Notes: generated by a model not told the origin, from the letters alone. A stretch of DNA of 39,613 nt from Thermoplasmata archaeon (GCA_021802205.1 JAKAAT010000012.1:1-39613); one strand, 5' to 3'; shown: positions 25,344 to 35,364, counted from the stretch's first letter. A program made the numbers and translations.

Positions 25344-26995
25344 TCTGAATAATTTCCCTTAACTGATATGCTATAGGCATGCACATAAATTTGTATTGGT
25401 GGTTTCCCAGAAAATCCATAACCATCATAGGGGCTGATCACCATATTTAATGATATATTTCCGGATGTGATTATTACAGGATTTGTAAGATTAAAGTCAT
25501 TATTTACAATGGATATTTTTGAAACATTATATGAGCCCGAATTAATTTCTAATTTTGCTAAGGTTCCATTATATGTAAATTTTTCAAGCTGGAATCCGAC
25601 TATTAGCTGGCTGGTATTTGTGGAGCCAGTAAAGTTTAGATATAAGTTCGTGAGTTTAGTAGATACTGTGCCGTTCATTATAAATCTGTGATTAAAAATA
25701 TTTACTGTTATATTATATGAAGGATATTCCCTGCTGAGACTTATATTTTTTGTATCGATCACTGTTCCATTAATAAATACGTTTAACTGATATTTACCCG
25801 AAGTTGCCCTGTACGTTCCATTATTTGTATAGTTCCCCATATTGGAAATTGAATAAGTATAGGAATTAACATTTCCAGTGATGTTGACAGAGATGATATA
25901 AGCCTTTATGAATTCAATATGAGTACCATTACCGGTAAAATGTATTGTGAAATTCTTATCGACAAAATTTTTATTTGAGTATGAAAAACTGTATATTCCG
26001 GCTGGAACCGAATAATTATAATACGTGCCTGTTGCATTGCAGATAGTTTTTAAACTGGTTATATTGAAAATGCCACCCTGACCGGCAAGTGTGGATTTAT
26101 TTACCGATGCACTGTTATTTAATGGTTGTTCACTCTCTAATTGTATAGTCTCGTCAAAGGTCTCTCTTTTATGCATATTAAACGTGATTGTTTTGCTATG
26201 ATTGGCATTGTTGTATATAACTGTACTAGAATTATAATATAACGTATATGCATTCATGCTATAATTCCCTGAATAATACAGGGTCATATTAGCTCCTCCA
26301 GTAGTGTTAGTAAAGCCCTTGTAACAGTAAAGCTCCCCGTCTTCTTTAATAAAAACAATAAATGTCGTATTTGAAAGATTTTTACCTAACTGAAGGGCAA
26401 CATTATTCATAGAAGTTGATGTTATATTGTTCACGCCCATGTACCCGGAAATACCAGCATCCGTTAAATATGGTATAGTTCTTGAAATATTAATGTTATT
26501 ATCTTCAATAGATGTCTCATTTCCAAGGGATGATATTCCGTTACCAATACTCAATTTAGGGTTAAGATTGACATTTTCAGTTAAGTTTCGATCCAGGTCA
26601 ATAGATTTTGTTTCATTATAAAATGCGGGTGATGAAAAGGACATCGAATAATTCCCCTCTGGTAGAGAAATTTTATAGGTGCCGTTCTGACTATAATTTA
26701 GTTCCATAGACATTGTTGAATTTTTTATAATAATAATGCCATGGATGGATTTATTATTAATAAAATTAGATACGTTGCCTGATAAAGTAAAATTTTTATT
26801 TGAGATAACCAACGGAGGAACTTTTGAGCTGTTTGTATTACCTGTACTATTACCCACACCGGTGCCATTACCGTGCCCGCCGTTTAAGAGTCTATCAACC
26901 GGGGTATGCCCGGGATATGATATGTTTGCACCTCCAAATACTATTATTACGAGAAGCGCACTGACTACCATGGCAAATAAAATTTTATGATTCAA
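25337..26995 (-). CDS. Secreted, sequon-rich beta protein, first gene of MoxR-DUF58 operon
   Basis: A 552-aa protein with an N-terminal signal or anchor (MNHKILFAMVVSALLVIIVFGG) and no C-terminal membrane helix. A Gly/Asn-rich linker (about 35-58) leads into a series of carboxypeptidase-regulatory-like beta domains, for example SGNVSNFINNKSIHGIIIIKN followed by GTYKISLPEGNYSMSF. A very large number of NxS/T sequons suggests heavy N-glycosylation at the cell surface. The start is a TTG at 26995; a TATA-like TTTATAAA at 27018-27027 lies about 27 bp upstream. Function is unknown; it may be the surface client or product of the MoxR system, which is inference. Confidence 0.85.
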   Translation of the reverse strand: MNHKILFAMVVSALLVIIVFGGANISYPGHTPVDRLLNGGHGNGTGVGNSTGNTNSSKVPPLVISNKNFTLSGNVSNFINNKSIHGIIIIKNSTMSMELNYSQNGTYKISLPEGNYSMSFSSPAFYNETKSIDLDRNLTENVNLNPKLSIGNGISSLGNETSIEDNNINISRTIPYLTDAGISGYMGVNNITSTSMNNVALQLGKNLSNTTFIVFIKEDGELYCYKGFTNTTGGANMTLYYSGNYSMNAYTLYYNSSTVIYNNANHSKTITFNMHKRETFDETIQLESEQPLNNSASVNKSTLAGQGGIFNITSLKTICNATGTYYNYSVPAGIYSFSYSNKNFVDKNFTIHFTGNGTHIEFIKAYIISVNITGNVNSYTYSISNMGNYTNNGTYRATSGKYQLNVFINGTVIDTKNISLSREYPSYNITVNIFNHRFIMNGTVSTKLTNLYLNFTGSTNTSQLIVGFQLEKFTYNGTLAKLEINSGSYNVSKISIVNNDFNLTNPVIITSGNISLNMVISPYDGYGFSGKPPIQIYVHAYSISVKGNYSEE

Positions 26996-27340
26996 TATAA
27001 AAACTATATAAAATGTGTTTATAAATATTTCTATTACAAAACCTTATTATTTTTGATTGGATAAATTGATGAAAAAACTATTTGCAGGGAAGTATGATTA
27101 ATTATATGGAGAAGTTCAAATTGTTACAATATCTGAAAATTTTGCATTGTAAGAATTTATATAATAAATCTCTGATATATTTTATTATATGTATGTTATT
27201 TTTGAGATAAAATAGGAAATTATATTATTTTTTTATAGTCCTTATTTAGAATCAAGTATAAGTGGCGTATTATGAGTTTGTGTGTAATATTCTATTGGAT
27301 TTCCCTTAATTATTATATATGGCTGTATGATTACTAATTG
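26996..27340. other. Intergenic region between MoxR operon and nucleoside kinase (divergent)
   Basis: This 345-bp AT-rich gap holds the minus-strand promoter of the secreted-protein operon (TATA at 27018-27027) and the plus-strand promoter of the kinase (TATTATATAT, 27311-27320). I see no tRNA, strong hairpin or convincing ORF between them. Confidence 0.55.
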
Positions 27341-28231
27341 ATGAAGTTTTTAGCCTTCTTCGGTCATCTTAATATTGATGTAAGTATCAGTGTAAATACC
27401 CTGCCCAAACCTGGAGAGGCACAGGGAATAAGAGATTTAAAAGAACAATTTGCAGGCACTGCCGGCAATTTTGCATATGTTGCCAACTCACTGGGTCTTG
27501 AATTTGACCTGTACTCAGTGGCTGGAGGATCCTCACATATTCAATATATAGAGCAATTAAAAAAACTTGGTATAGATATAGAACATGTAAATATAATCCC
27601 GGATAAAATGGGACCAATATGCTATATACCATCAGATGGGAGGGAGCAAATGGCATACATGTTTCAGGGGCCCATGGATGACTGGGAACCATCAAAATAT
27701 TTTAGTTACAATAACTATAAGTATATCAATATCGGCACCGGCCCCGTTAAAGAGTATATGAAAATAGTTGGGGAGGAAAAAAGCGCAAATATTACATTTG
27801 ATCCTGGGCAGGAAATCTGGTATACGTATTCAAAAGAAAATGCCAAGTATATGGTTGACCACAGCCATATGATCATCATGAATAAAAAAGAGTTTGATCA
27901 CCTCAAGGAGATGATTGATATGGATGATAGAGACATTAACAGGATAGTAAAGCGCATAGTAATAACTGATGGAGCAAATGGTGCAATGTTAATGGAAAAC
28001 GGCAGTTATTTAAGGATACCTGGATTTCCTGCAGAACATGTTAATGATACAGTAGGGGCTGGTGATTCATTTAGGGCTGGTTTATATACAGCCTTATATC
28101 ATGGAATGGATATTAAAAATTCTATCATGTTCGGCAATATTACTGCCGCCAGAGCTATTGAAAATAATATTAGCCAGTTTCACTTAGCATTCCAAGATGT
28201 TTCAAATATTCTTTCAGGGCTCAAAATGTGA
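27341..28231 (+). CDS. PfkB-family nucleoside kinase (Ta0880-like)
   Basis: This 296-aa ribokinase-fold protein begins FLAFFGHLNIDVSISV, has the substrate-side GTAGNFAYVANSLGLEFDLYS and the PfkB C-terminal signature DTVGAGDSFRAGL with its catalytic Asp. From memory, the opening, the GPICYI strand and the GAGDSFRAGLY block closely match Thermoplasma acidophilum Ta0880, described as a broad-specificity nucleoside kinase. The role would be nucleoside salvage with ATP. Fructokinase or KDG kinase are less likely alternatives. The track start at 27338 is a TTG next to this ATG; TATA spacing (27311-27320) favours the ATG. The end overlaps convergent Cgi121 by 11 bp. Confidence 0.85.
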   Translation: MKFLAFFGHLNIDVSISVNTLPKPGEAQGIRDLKEQFAGTAGNFAYVANSLGLEFDLYSVAGGSSHIQYIEQLKKLGIDIEHVNIIPDKMGPICYIPSDGREQMAYMFQGPMDDWEPSKYFSYNNYKYINIGTGPVKEYMKIVGEEKSANITFDPGQEIWYTYSKENAKYMVDHSHMIIMNKKEFDHLKEMIDMDDRDINRIVKRIVITDGANGAMLMENGSYLRIPGFPAEHVNDTVGAGDSFRAGLYTALYHGMDIKNSIMFGNITAARAIENNISQFHLAFQDVSNILSGLKM

Positions 28232-28643
28232 GGTCAACCTTTGCCATTCCTGAAAATACATCGAAATCGTATTCGGGCATATCATATGGCAAAAATTTTT
28301 CTGTGATTTTTATATAGTTCATATCCACAAGTGAATTGATATCTTTGAAATTTGAATATATCACAACACCCCGTTCAGTGTTTTCATCTATTCCGCATCT
28401 CTTTAAAGCAACATCTATCTGATTTGTTTTAGCTAAATACATAAGTAACACAGTCCCGGGAAATCTAATTTTTTCATTATGGGAAATATAACGGTCGGTT
28501 TTTCTGATTGCTTCCAATACCTGGACTTCAGAGACAAGCGTTTTAGCATCAATTAATTGAAAAATTCCATGTGTATTTTGAAGAAAATCAAAAATATCAT
28601 TATCAAATTTATTCAATAAAAAATATTTTATTTTAGGCGACAT
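28221..28643 (-). CDS. cgi121: KEOPS complex subunit Cgi121
   Basis: A 140-aa protein that resembles Cgi121/TPRKB, the KEOPS subunit that binds the tRNA 3' CCA end during t6A37 synthesis. Supporting features are [24 protein letters not shown], then the helices [26 protein letters not shown], and the strand [10 protein letters not shown]. Archaeal homologues have similar length. The start overlaps the LonB stop by 11 nt, so the two genes are co-translated. The other KEOPS genes (Kae1-Bud32, Pcc1) are not in the window. The 3' end overlaps the convergent kinase gene. Confidence 0.82.
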   Translation of the reverse strand: MSPKIKYFLLNKFDNDIFDFLQNTHGIFQLIDAKTLVSEVQVLEAIRKTDRYISHNEKIRFPGTVLLMYLAKTNQIDVALKRCGIDENTERGVVIYSNFKDINSLVDMNYIKITEKFLPYDMPEYDFDVFSGMAKVDLTF

Positions 28644-30606
28644 TTGGGCCCCTTCTATGTACGGGCTTTTTTATATCTGTTGAAGGATTAACAATGTCCT
28701 TTATTTTAGCTAGGAATTTATCCTTTTCTGGCCCAGTTATTAATGCATTTTCAAGGACATCTTCTATTCTTGATGCTCCTATTATCTGTATTTTGCCCTT
28801 ATGTGCCTCGTCCAGTATTATGTCATTGTAGTTAGATGCTGGTACGATAACCTTGGAAAGACCAGTATCTATGGCCGCTTCAACCTTTGCTGTAACTCCT
28901 CCGACCGGAAGTACATCTCCACGGACACTGAGGGAACCTGTCATGGCTACAGTCTGGTCAATAGGTATGGATTCAAGTGAGGATATAACCGCTGTGGCTA
29001 TAGAAACACTTGCTGAATCTCCTTCAACACCCTCATATGTACCTATAAACTGTATATGAATATCCACATCAGCAACGTTTTTACCACTGATCTTTTTTAT
29101 TACTGCGGAAACATTCTGAACAGCTTCTTTGGCTATCTCCCCCAGTTTGCCTGTTGCATAAACTGTTCCGTTGTGAGGATGCTGTGCCTGCGTGATTTCA
29201 GCAACTATGGGCATTACAACACCTGTAAAATCGGACATATCTGTAGATCCCATCACAGCAAGTCCGTTTACCTTTCCTATTGCACTTCCTGTACCGGTGA
29301 ACATCTTATACAATTTCTTGACCTCTATGGCCCTGTCTGCTATCTGCTGCTCAACTGGTTTACTAAGTGACCTTGCCTGATTCACATCGTCTGCAGTGAC
29401 TATTGGTTGCTTGTTTGTTACAGCTATATCCCCCGCTACTCGTACAAGACCGCCAAGCTCTCTCAACCTCAAGGTCAGTCTACCTTTCCTCCCACCACGC
29501 TTCTGGGCTTCCTTCAGAATTTCTGTGATTGCTCCCGAATCAAATGGAGGTATTTTTTTATCCTTGGCTATTTCCTGGGCTATAAATTGTACTATTTTCT
29601 TTCTGTTATCATCGGTATCTTCCATGGTATCATTCATATAAACTTCGTAACCATATCCCCTGATTCTGGATCTGAGGGCAGGATGCATATTTCTTATGGC
29701 ATCCAGATTTCCGGCAGCTACTAGGACAAAATCACATGGAACCGGTTCAGTCTGGACCATCGCACCTGCGCTCCTCTCGCTCTGACCTGATATTGCAAAA
29801 CGCTTTTCCTGCATAGCGCTTAATAATGCCTGCTGGTCTTCTGGTCTGAGTAGGTTGATTTCATCGATGAAGAGAACGCCCTTATCTGCCTTTTGCATAT
29901 TTCCAGCCTCTACTCTTTCATGGGCAGGTGTTTCCAGTCCACCAGACTGGAATGGATCATGCCTAACATCCCCTAGAAGGGCACCGGAATGTGCTCCGGT
30001 GGAATCTATAAACGGAGGTTTATCATTAGGGTTATGCCCAACAAGCAATTTGGGTACCATTGCTCTTTCCATACGGGCTGCAGGGTTCATTGCCATTATT
30101 ATGTACAGGAATGCTGCACCGATGATGGCAAGGAATAAGATTTCTATTGCGGTTCCCTGTAAACCGCTTATCCAGAGGTATATGGCCAGTATTGCACCCA
30201 GTAAAATTATAGATAGAACAATAAACAACAGGCTTTTAGATCTATCCTTCTTCTCGCGCTCAGCCTTTATCTGATACTGCCTCAATATTTCCTTTCCCTT
30301 GCCGGCAGGGAAGGTTTTAACTTTAGGTTTATTGGCATCTTCAGGATTCGGAAAACAAAGTATGTCTTCAAGATCCTCTTTTGGTAGAAAATCCACCATT
30401 GACTGTGCTAGCATAGACTTACCAGTACCCGGTTCCCCTATTAACAGTACATGTCTCTTCTGCATGGCGGCTTTCTTTATGACTTCACCTGCATGTTCCT
30501 GGCCAACAACCTGGTTGAACAGGAGTTTCGGAACTTCTATCTCCTTAGTGGTTTTTACACCTAAGTTGGATACCCAATCTACAACATCATCATCTTTAGA
30601 GTCCAC
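28633..30606 (-). CDS. lonB: LonB membrane-anchored archaeal Lon protease
   Basis: This 657-aa ATP-dependent protease is held at the membrane and degrades misfolded or regulatory proteins. The AAA+ module has Walker [11 protein letters not shown] (about 56-64), split by two membrane helices (about 125-146, 153-173) as in all archaeal LonB, then Walker [12 protein letters not shown] (about 244-253). The protease domain has the Ser-Lys dyad: Ser531 in [12 protein letters not shown] and Lys574 in [10 protein letters not shown]. The start is a GTG at 30606. Membrane insertion between the Walker motifs distinguishes it from bacterial LonA. Confidence 0.96.
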   Translation of the reverse strand: MDSKDDDVVDWVSNLGVKTTKEIEVPKLLFNQVVGQEHAGEVIKKAAMQKRHVLLIGEPGTGKSMLAQSMVDFLPKEDLEDILCFPNPEDANKPKVKTFPAGKGKEILRQYQIKAEREKKDRSKSLLFIVLSIILLGAILAIYLWISGLQGTAIEILFLAIIGAAFLYIIMAMNPAARMERAMVPKLLVGHNPNDKPPFIDSTGAHSGALLGDVRHDPFQSGGLETPAHERVEAGNMQKADKGVLFIDEINLLRPEDQQALLSAMQEKRFAISGQSERSAGAMVQTEPVPCDFVLVAAGNLDAIRNMHPALRSRIRGYGYEVYMNDTMEDTDDNRKKIVQFIAQEIAKDKKIPPFDSGAITEILKEAQKRGGRKGRLTLRLRELGGLVRVAGDIAVTNKQPIVTADDVNQARSLSKPVEQQIADRAIEVKKLYKMFTGTGSAIGKVNGLAVMGSTDMSDFTGVVMPIVAEITQAQHPHNGTVYATGKLGEIAKEAVQNVSAVIKKISGKNVADVDIHIQFIGTYEGVEGDSASVSIATAVISSLESIPIDQTVAMTGSLSVRGDVLPVGGVTAKVEAAIDTGLSKVIVPASNYNDIILDEAHKGKIQIIGASRIEDVLENALITGPEKDKFLAKIKDIVNPSTDIKKPVHRRGPNVA

Positions 30607-30745
30607 GTTATGATAATCTAATCTTAATAATTAAGCTTTCGTATACCAATTTAACTAATTTATTCTTATAAACACATGGATTTACAGGAAAACTCATCAA
30701 TGGCATGTTATTACATTACATTGACCTGGGTTCCATCCAAACAAT

Positions 30746-30758
30746 AAATATATATTTT
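30746..30758 (+). promoter_or_regulatory. TATA box of the enolase operon
   Basis: AAATATATATTTT is centred about 25 bp before the ATG at 30777, supporting this start over the ATG nine bases later. Confidence 0.55.
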
Positions 30759-30776
30759 CAATAACGTTATCAAAAT

Positions 30777-31982
30777 ATGGAAGATATGGAAATAATAGAT
30801 TCGAAAATTACAAAGATATTTGATTCCAGAGGAAATCCAACAGTTGAAGCGACTATTTTTTTGAGTTATGCTTCAGGAACAGCCTCCGCTCCGGCAGGCG
30901 CCAGTACCGGGAAAACAGAGGTAAAGGCATATCCTGACAATGACGTAGACAAAAGTGTGGATTTTTATAATAAACATATAAGAAACGCCCTGCGTGGGTT
31001 CAATGCCATAAATCAGGGTGGATTTGATATATTATTGCACGAACTTGATGGCACAGAAGATTTTTCTGCGATGGGAGGGAATCTTGCAACAGCACTTTCC
31101 ATGGCAAATGCCAAGGCGGTGGCTAACTATCTGGAGCTCCCACTATACAGATATGTGGGCGGTCTTAATCCTGCAATACCCCGCCCAATGGGTAATATAA
31201 TAGGCGGAGGAAAACATTCAAAAAATGGTACTACTATTCAGGAGTTTCTTGTATCCTCGCAGGGAAAGACATTCTATGATTCTGTGTTTTACAACATACT
31301 GGTTCACAGAAGGGTGGGCGAGAAATTATCTGAAAAGCTTAAGGGACAGAGCGTTGGTCTGGGAGATGAAAAGGCCTGGACAGCTGATGTTTCTGATGAG
31401 GAAGCAATAGAGATAGTAAAATCTGCTGCCGGTGAGATATCTTCAGAAAATAAAGTGAAAATATATCTTGGAGTTGATTTCGCAGCTGATTCATTCCATG
31501 AAAACGGAAAATACCATTATAAAAAATCAATAAAAACAAGGGATGAACAGATTGATTATGCAATTTCACTGAATAGAGACCATGGTTTTTACTACATAGA
31601 AGATCCACTTTACGACAGTGATTTTGAAGGATTTGCAGAGATAACCAAAAAGATTGGAAAAAATGCCATGATAGTTGGTGATGATCTTTATACAACAAAT
31701 GCAACAAGAATACAGAAAGGTATAGAACTGAAGTCTACAAATGCAGTATTGATCAAAGTAAACCAGATTGGAACTCTTTCAGATACAGTGACATCGGTAA
31801 AACTAGCAACAAAAAATTCCATGGATACCGTGGTTTCACACAGGAGTGGGGAAACGACAGATGATTTCATTGCATCTCTCGCAGTTGCGTTCAATTCTAG
31901 ATTCATAAAAACTGGAACAATAGGCGGCGAAAGACTGGCAAAGCTCAATGAAATTATTAGGCTTGAAGAGGCTTTGATATAA
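30777..31982 (+). CDS. eno: Enolase (phosphopyruvate hydratase)
   Basis: Catalyses 2-phosphoglycerate to phosphoenolpyruvate. The 401-aa protein starts with [18 protein letters not shown] and has the substrate loop [13 protein letters not shown], the [17 protein letters not shown] region, metal ligands in [10 protein letters not shown]-like [19 protein letters not shown] and [10 protein letters not shown], and the catalytic Lys region [14 protein letters not shown] followed by [18 protein letters not shown] and [22 protein letters not shown]. It is somewhat shorter than bacterial enolases (about 430). The next gene starts two bases after its stop, so it is co-transcribed with dphB. It serves both glycolytic directions. 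Confidence 0.97.
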   Translation: MEDMEIIDSKITKIFDSRGNPTVEATIFLSYASGTASAPAGASTGKTEVKAYPDNDVDKSVDFYNKHIRNALRGFNAINQGGFDILLHELDGTEDFSAMGGNLATALSMANAKAVANYLELPLYRYVGGLNPAIPRPMGNIIGGGKHSKNGTTIQEFLVSSQGKTFYDSVFYNILVHRRVGEKLSEKLKGQSVGLGDEKAWTADVSDEEAIEIVKSAAGEISSENKVKIYLGVDFAADSFHENGKYHYKKSIKTRDEQIDYAISLNRDHGFYYIEDPLYDSDFEGFAEITKKIGKNAMIVGDDLYTTNATRIQKGIELKSTNAVLIKVNQIGTLSDTVTSVKLATKNSMDTVVSHRSGETTDDFIASLAVAFNSRFIKTGTIGGERLAKLNEIIRLEEALI

Positions 31983-31984
31983 AT

Positions 31985-32749
31985 ATGCTTAATATAATGG
32001 GACTCGGGCTGAGGGGAACAAAAAGCCTGACAATGGAAGAATATCACATTCTACAAAGTTCCGATATAGTTTATTTCGAGACATACACTTCAGTTTCGCC
32101 GGAGCCTACATTGAACATGCTGAAGAGCATTTGTAAGGGCACACTAACTGAAGCAAACCGAGAATTTATTGAAACCGGGACAGAAATTTTAGAAAAGGCA
32201 AAAAGCAAAGATGTAACATTGCTTGTTACGGGGGATGCGCTTTCTGCCACAACACACAATGAGATTAGACTCGAGGCAAAAAAACTGGGCATTAATGTTA
32301 ATGTATTTGAAAATGCCTCAATAATTACGGCTTTTACATCAAAGACCGGACTTTTTAACTACAAATTCGGCAATATAGTTTCCATGCCATTTATAAATGA
32401 AAACTTTTTTCCTCTCAGTGTTTATGATAAAATCCATCTAAATTATTCAAATAATATGCATACACTGCTTTTACTGGATCTGAAAGACGGAAAAACTATG
32501 CCCGTATATCAAGCTCTGTTAATATTGATGGAGATGGAGAAAAAAAGGCAAGGGGGCATTATAAATAATGATACAGAAGTAATAGTCGGTATAGGTATAG
32601 CATCCGGAAATGAAAAGATAATTAATTCCTGCATCAGAGATATTATAGAGAATAAACATGAAGGGTCTCCTGCCTCGGTAATTATACCTTCTCATCTAAA
32701 CGAAAAGGAAAGGGAATTTCTTGAAGTTTTTTCAACCAGAATCCAATAA
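31985..32749 (+). CDS. dphB: Diphthine synthase
   Basis: SAM-dependent methyltransferase (tetrapyrrole methylase fold) that methylates the modified histidine of elongation factor aEF2 during diphthamide formation. The 254-aa protein has NIMGLGLRGTKSLTMEEYHILQSSDIVYFETYTS at the start, VTLLVTGDALSATTHNEI as the SAM loop region, NASIITAFTSKTGLFNYKFGNIVS, and LLLLDLKDGKTMPVYQAL; all are typical of archaeal DphB. It is separated from enolase by two bases and is probably read from the eno promoter. Confidence 0.96.
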   Translation: MLNIMGLGLRGTKSLTMEEYHILQSSDIVYFETYTSVSPEPTLNMLKSICKGTLTEANREFIETGTEILEKAKSKDVTLLVTGDALSATTHNEIRLEAKKLGINVNVFENASIITAFTSKTGLFNYKFGNIVSMPFINENFFPLSVYDKIHLNYSNNMHTLLLLDLKDGKTMPVYQALLILMEMEKKRQGGIINNDTEVIVGIGIASGNEKIINSCIRDIIENKHEGSPASVIIPSHLNEKEREFLEVFSTRIQ

Positions 32750-32803
32750 ATATATATGATAAAAAACATATAGTAATTTTATATCAATATCAAAGGTTAG
32801 AAT

Positions 32804-34138
32804 ATGATCGATATAAAACTTCTAAGAGCTGACAGTAAAAAATTTTATGATTCATGTAAGGCCAGAGGTTTTGATACTGAAATTCTTGATAAATTTTTTA
32901 TGTTAGATTCAAAATGGAAGCAGAATCTCAGAACCCTCAACGATTACAAGCATGAAAAGAACACCATGAGTTTAGAGATTTCCACAATGGTAAAAACAGG
33001 AAACACAGAAATCAGCAAATTAAAGGATAAAGTGAAGGATATTAATGATAAAATTGCCATAATTGAAGAGGAACAAAAAAGGATAGAAATTCAAAGAAGT
33101 GAAACGGTACACCTTATACCCAATCTTCTGGCTGATGATGTTCCTGTATGTTCCGGAGATGACAATAGCAAAATTGTAAAATATTGTGGGCATGCAAGAG
33201 TATTCACTGAGGACGAGAATTATTTCAAACAGAATAGTATGAATTCTACTGATTACGATGTAATGCATGTCAGGCCAGTTGACCACCAGACGATCATGGA
33301 AAAATATGACCTGGCTGACCTACAGAGGGCAGGCAAAATAGCTGGCTCCAGATTTTACTTCCTGAAAAACAGGCTATTCAAACTGGAATTAGCTCTTATA
33401 AATTATGCGGTTGATTTCCTTTCCCAGAGAAATTTTACTGTTATGGAGCCACCTTTTATGATTAATTATACATCCATGTCCGGTGCCACCGATATTGAAA
33501 CATTCAAGGATGCATTATATAAAATTGAGGGGGATGATCTTTATCTCATTGCAACTGCTGAGCATCCACTTGCATCAATGCTTGCAGGTGAAATTCTGGA
33601 AGAAGGCGAGCTGCCATTGAGGCTCAGTGGCGTTTCACCATGCTTCAGAAGAGAAGCTGGTGCACACGGAAAGGATACAAAGGGCATATTCAGGGTTCAC
33701 CAGTTCAACAAAATAGAGCAGTTCATTTACTGCAAGCCGGAAGACTCGTGGGATTATTTTAAGGAACTAGTATCCAACGCAGAGGATATTTATAAGAGCC
33801 TGGATTTGCCATACAGGATTGTAAATATATGCTCAGGCGACCTTGGAAGCCTTGCGGCAAAAAAATACGATATTGAAGTATGGTATCCGTCCCAGGGAAA
33901 GTTCAGGGAGGTTGTCTCAGCATCTAATGATACTGATTACCAGGCAAGATCACTCAATATAAAATACAGGACACCGGATGGGAATAAATTTGTTCATACA
34001 CTGAACAGCACTGCTATTGCAACGGAGAGAGTACTTGTTGCCATAATGGAAAATTACCAGCAGGAGAATGGCATCAAAGTACCGGATGTTCTTGTGCCAT
34101 ATACCGGATTCAGTCAGATAACAACGGAGGTAAAATAA
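32804..34138 (+). CDS. serS: Seryl-tRNA synthetase (common type)
   Basis: A 444-aa class II synthetase that charges tRNA-Ser. Residues 1-110 form the N-terminal coiled-coil arm that reads the long variable arm (charged repeats around LRTLNDYKHEKNTMSLEI and IAIIEEEQKRIEIQRS). The catalytic core has motif 2 CFRREAGAHGKDTKGIFRVHQFNKIEQF, and motif 3 TLNSTAIATERVLVAIMENYQ, where Ser stands for the usual Gly after Asn. This is the bacterial/eukaryal-like form, not the rare methanogen type. A TATA-like ACATATAGTAATTTTATAT precedes the ATG. The stop overlaps the MscS start (TAATG). Confidence 0.96.
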   Translation: MIDIKLLRADSKKFYDSCKARGFDTEILDKFFMLDSKWKQNLRTLNDYKHEKNTMSLEISTMVKTGNTEISKLKDKVKDINDKIAIIEEEQKRIEIQRSETVHLIPNLLADDVPVCSGDDNSKIVKYCGHARVFTEDENYFKQNSMNSTDYDVMHVRPVDHQTIMEKYDLADLQRAGKIAGSRFYFLKNRLFKLELALINYAVDFLSQRNFTVMEPPFMINYTSMSGATDIETFKDALYKIEGDDLYLIATAEHPLASMLAGEILEEGELPLRLSGVSPCFRREAGAHGKDTKGIFRVHQFNKIEQFIYCKPEDSWDYFKELVSNAEDIYKSLDLPYRIVNICSGDLGSLAAKKYDIEVWYPSQGKFREVVSASNDTDYQARSLNIKYRTPDGNKFVHTLNSTAIATERVLVAIMENYQQENGIKVPDVLVPYTGFSQITTEVK

Positions 34139-35310
34139 TGCCAAAAACTAAGTCAAATCTTGCTGTTAGAAGAGACCAAGTTTTGAAAATAGCATCTGAG
34201 GTGGTAGTAGGAGTAGTATTAGCCATTCTCTCAGGCTATGTGGCTGATTTGGTTATAAAAACATTCCTACCGCAATATAAATCGGATGAGGTATTCATAA
34301 TAGAATCGGTACATACTGTAATTATACTGATAGTGGGATTGTTAATAGTTGGGTCATTTATTAAGTATCTCAGGGAAGTATTAATAAAAACAAATCGTGG
34401 ACTTTATGGAATTTCGCTCATTGTCAGAATAATTTTTTACGTAATAATACTAGCACTGGTAATGAGTGCGTTCCATGTTAGCGTCACAGGAATACTGGCC
34501 GGGAGTGCTATCGGCGGTGTGGTACTGGGTCTTGCTGTGCAGACAGTTGCCTCAAATGTTTTATCCAGTATATTTGCAACATCCTCTAATACCATAAAAT
34601 TCGGGGAGGTAATATCTGTCAACTCATGGGTATGGAGCGTGGAAACCACAGGAAAAATAGTAGATGTTAAAACTCTGTTTTCAAAGATACTGACAAAGGA
34701 CAATAATGTAATATACTTACCAAATTCAGAAATTCTTGGAAACAGTGTGATAACTGAATTCAGGGACAATGGCGGTAATTATATTTACCCACTGAATATA
34801 ACTGCACAGGCAGATGTCCCTGCAGATAAGATACTTGAAGAGGTAAATGCAAGGGATGATTTAAAAGATATGAGATTCTTCCTTTCCAGCAAAAACGGTG
34901 TAAGTAATACATTCGAGGCTTTGATATCATTCAACGAAGTTACTGAAATAAATGAAAAGACTGCTAGGGCAAATATGGCAATAGACGGTGCATACTGGGA
35001 CATAAAATCAAAATTCAATGTACTTGGACCTAACTCGATGTATGAGGGTTCCGAGATAGTTTATCCGGTGACCGTTACACTGAATTCTGATGTTCCATCT
35101 GAAAAATTAATTGAGGAAACCGGAAAACTGCTACCAGATACCGAAATAATACTTTTGACAAGAGGTGCAGTCACAAATATCTTTCTTGCAAAGGTAAAAT
35201 TGTCTGGAAGAACCATGGAAAAAACCATAAATCAGACAAACCTTGCCTTTGAAAGTGCATACACTGAACTGAAAAAAGAGACAGAGACAAAACCAGATGA
35301 TAAAAAATAA
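34138..35310 (+). CDS. MscS-family mechanosensitive channel with duplicated C-terminal domain
   Basis: A 390-aa membrane channel that opens under membrane tension to release solutes. Helices lie at about 18-42, 55-76, 92-112, and a Gly/Ala-rich pore helix at about 116-140 (GILAGSAIGGVVLGLAVQTVASNV). The beta domain follows (IKFGEVISVNSW, NVIYLPNSEILGNSVI). The C-terminal part holds two related units, about 216-294 (YPLNITAQADVPADKILEE) and 309-379 (YPVTVTLNSDVPSEKLIEE), where MscS normally has one alpha/beta domain. It overlaps serS by one base (TAATG), so it is likely co-transcribed with it. Confidence 0.9.
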   Translation: MPKTKSNLAVRRDQVLKIASEVVVGVVLAILSGYVADLVIKTFLPQYKSDEVFIIESVHTVIILIVGLLIVGSFIKYLREVLIKTNRGLYGISLIVRIIFYVIILALVMSAFHVSVTGILAGSAIGGVVLGLAVQTVASNVLSSIFATSSNTIKFGEVISVNSWVWSVETTGKIVDVKTLFSKILTKDNNVIYLPNSEILGNSVITEFRDNGGNYIYPLNITAQADVPADKILEEVNARDDLKDMRFFLSSKNGVSNTFEALISFNEVTEINEKTARANMAIDGAYWDIKSKFNVLGPNSMYEGSEIVYPVTVTLNSDVPSEKLIEETGKLLPDTEIILLTRGAVTNIFLAKVKLSGRTMEKTINQTNLAFESAYTELKKETETKPDDKK

Positions 35311-35330
35311 TAAATTATCCATCTGGCAAA

Positions 35331-35340
35331 ACTTTATAAA
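35331..35340 (+). promoter_or_regulatory. TATA box of the RavA-like/VWA operon
   Basis: ACTTTATAAA lies about 29 bp before the ATG at 35365, separating this operon from mscS. Confidence 0.45.
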
Positions 35341-35364
35341 ACATCGTTTTAATTTGTTATAAGA

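Noticed and set aside
27060-27135. Possible C/D-box sRNA (TTGATGA near 27066, CTGA near 27132)
   Set aside because: Box C is imperfect, no internal D'/C' pair is visible, there is no terminal stem, and such short motifs are expected by chance in AT-rich DNA.
29855-30274. 139-aa plus-strand ORF opposite lonB
   Set aside because: It lies entirely antisense to the LonB AAA+ domain and membrane helices, with composition dictated by them and no family features.
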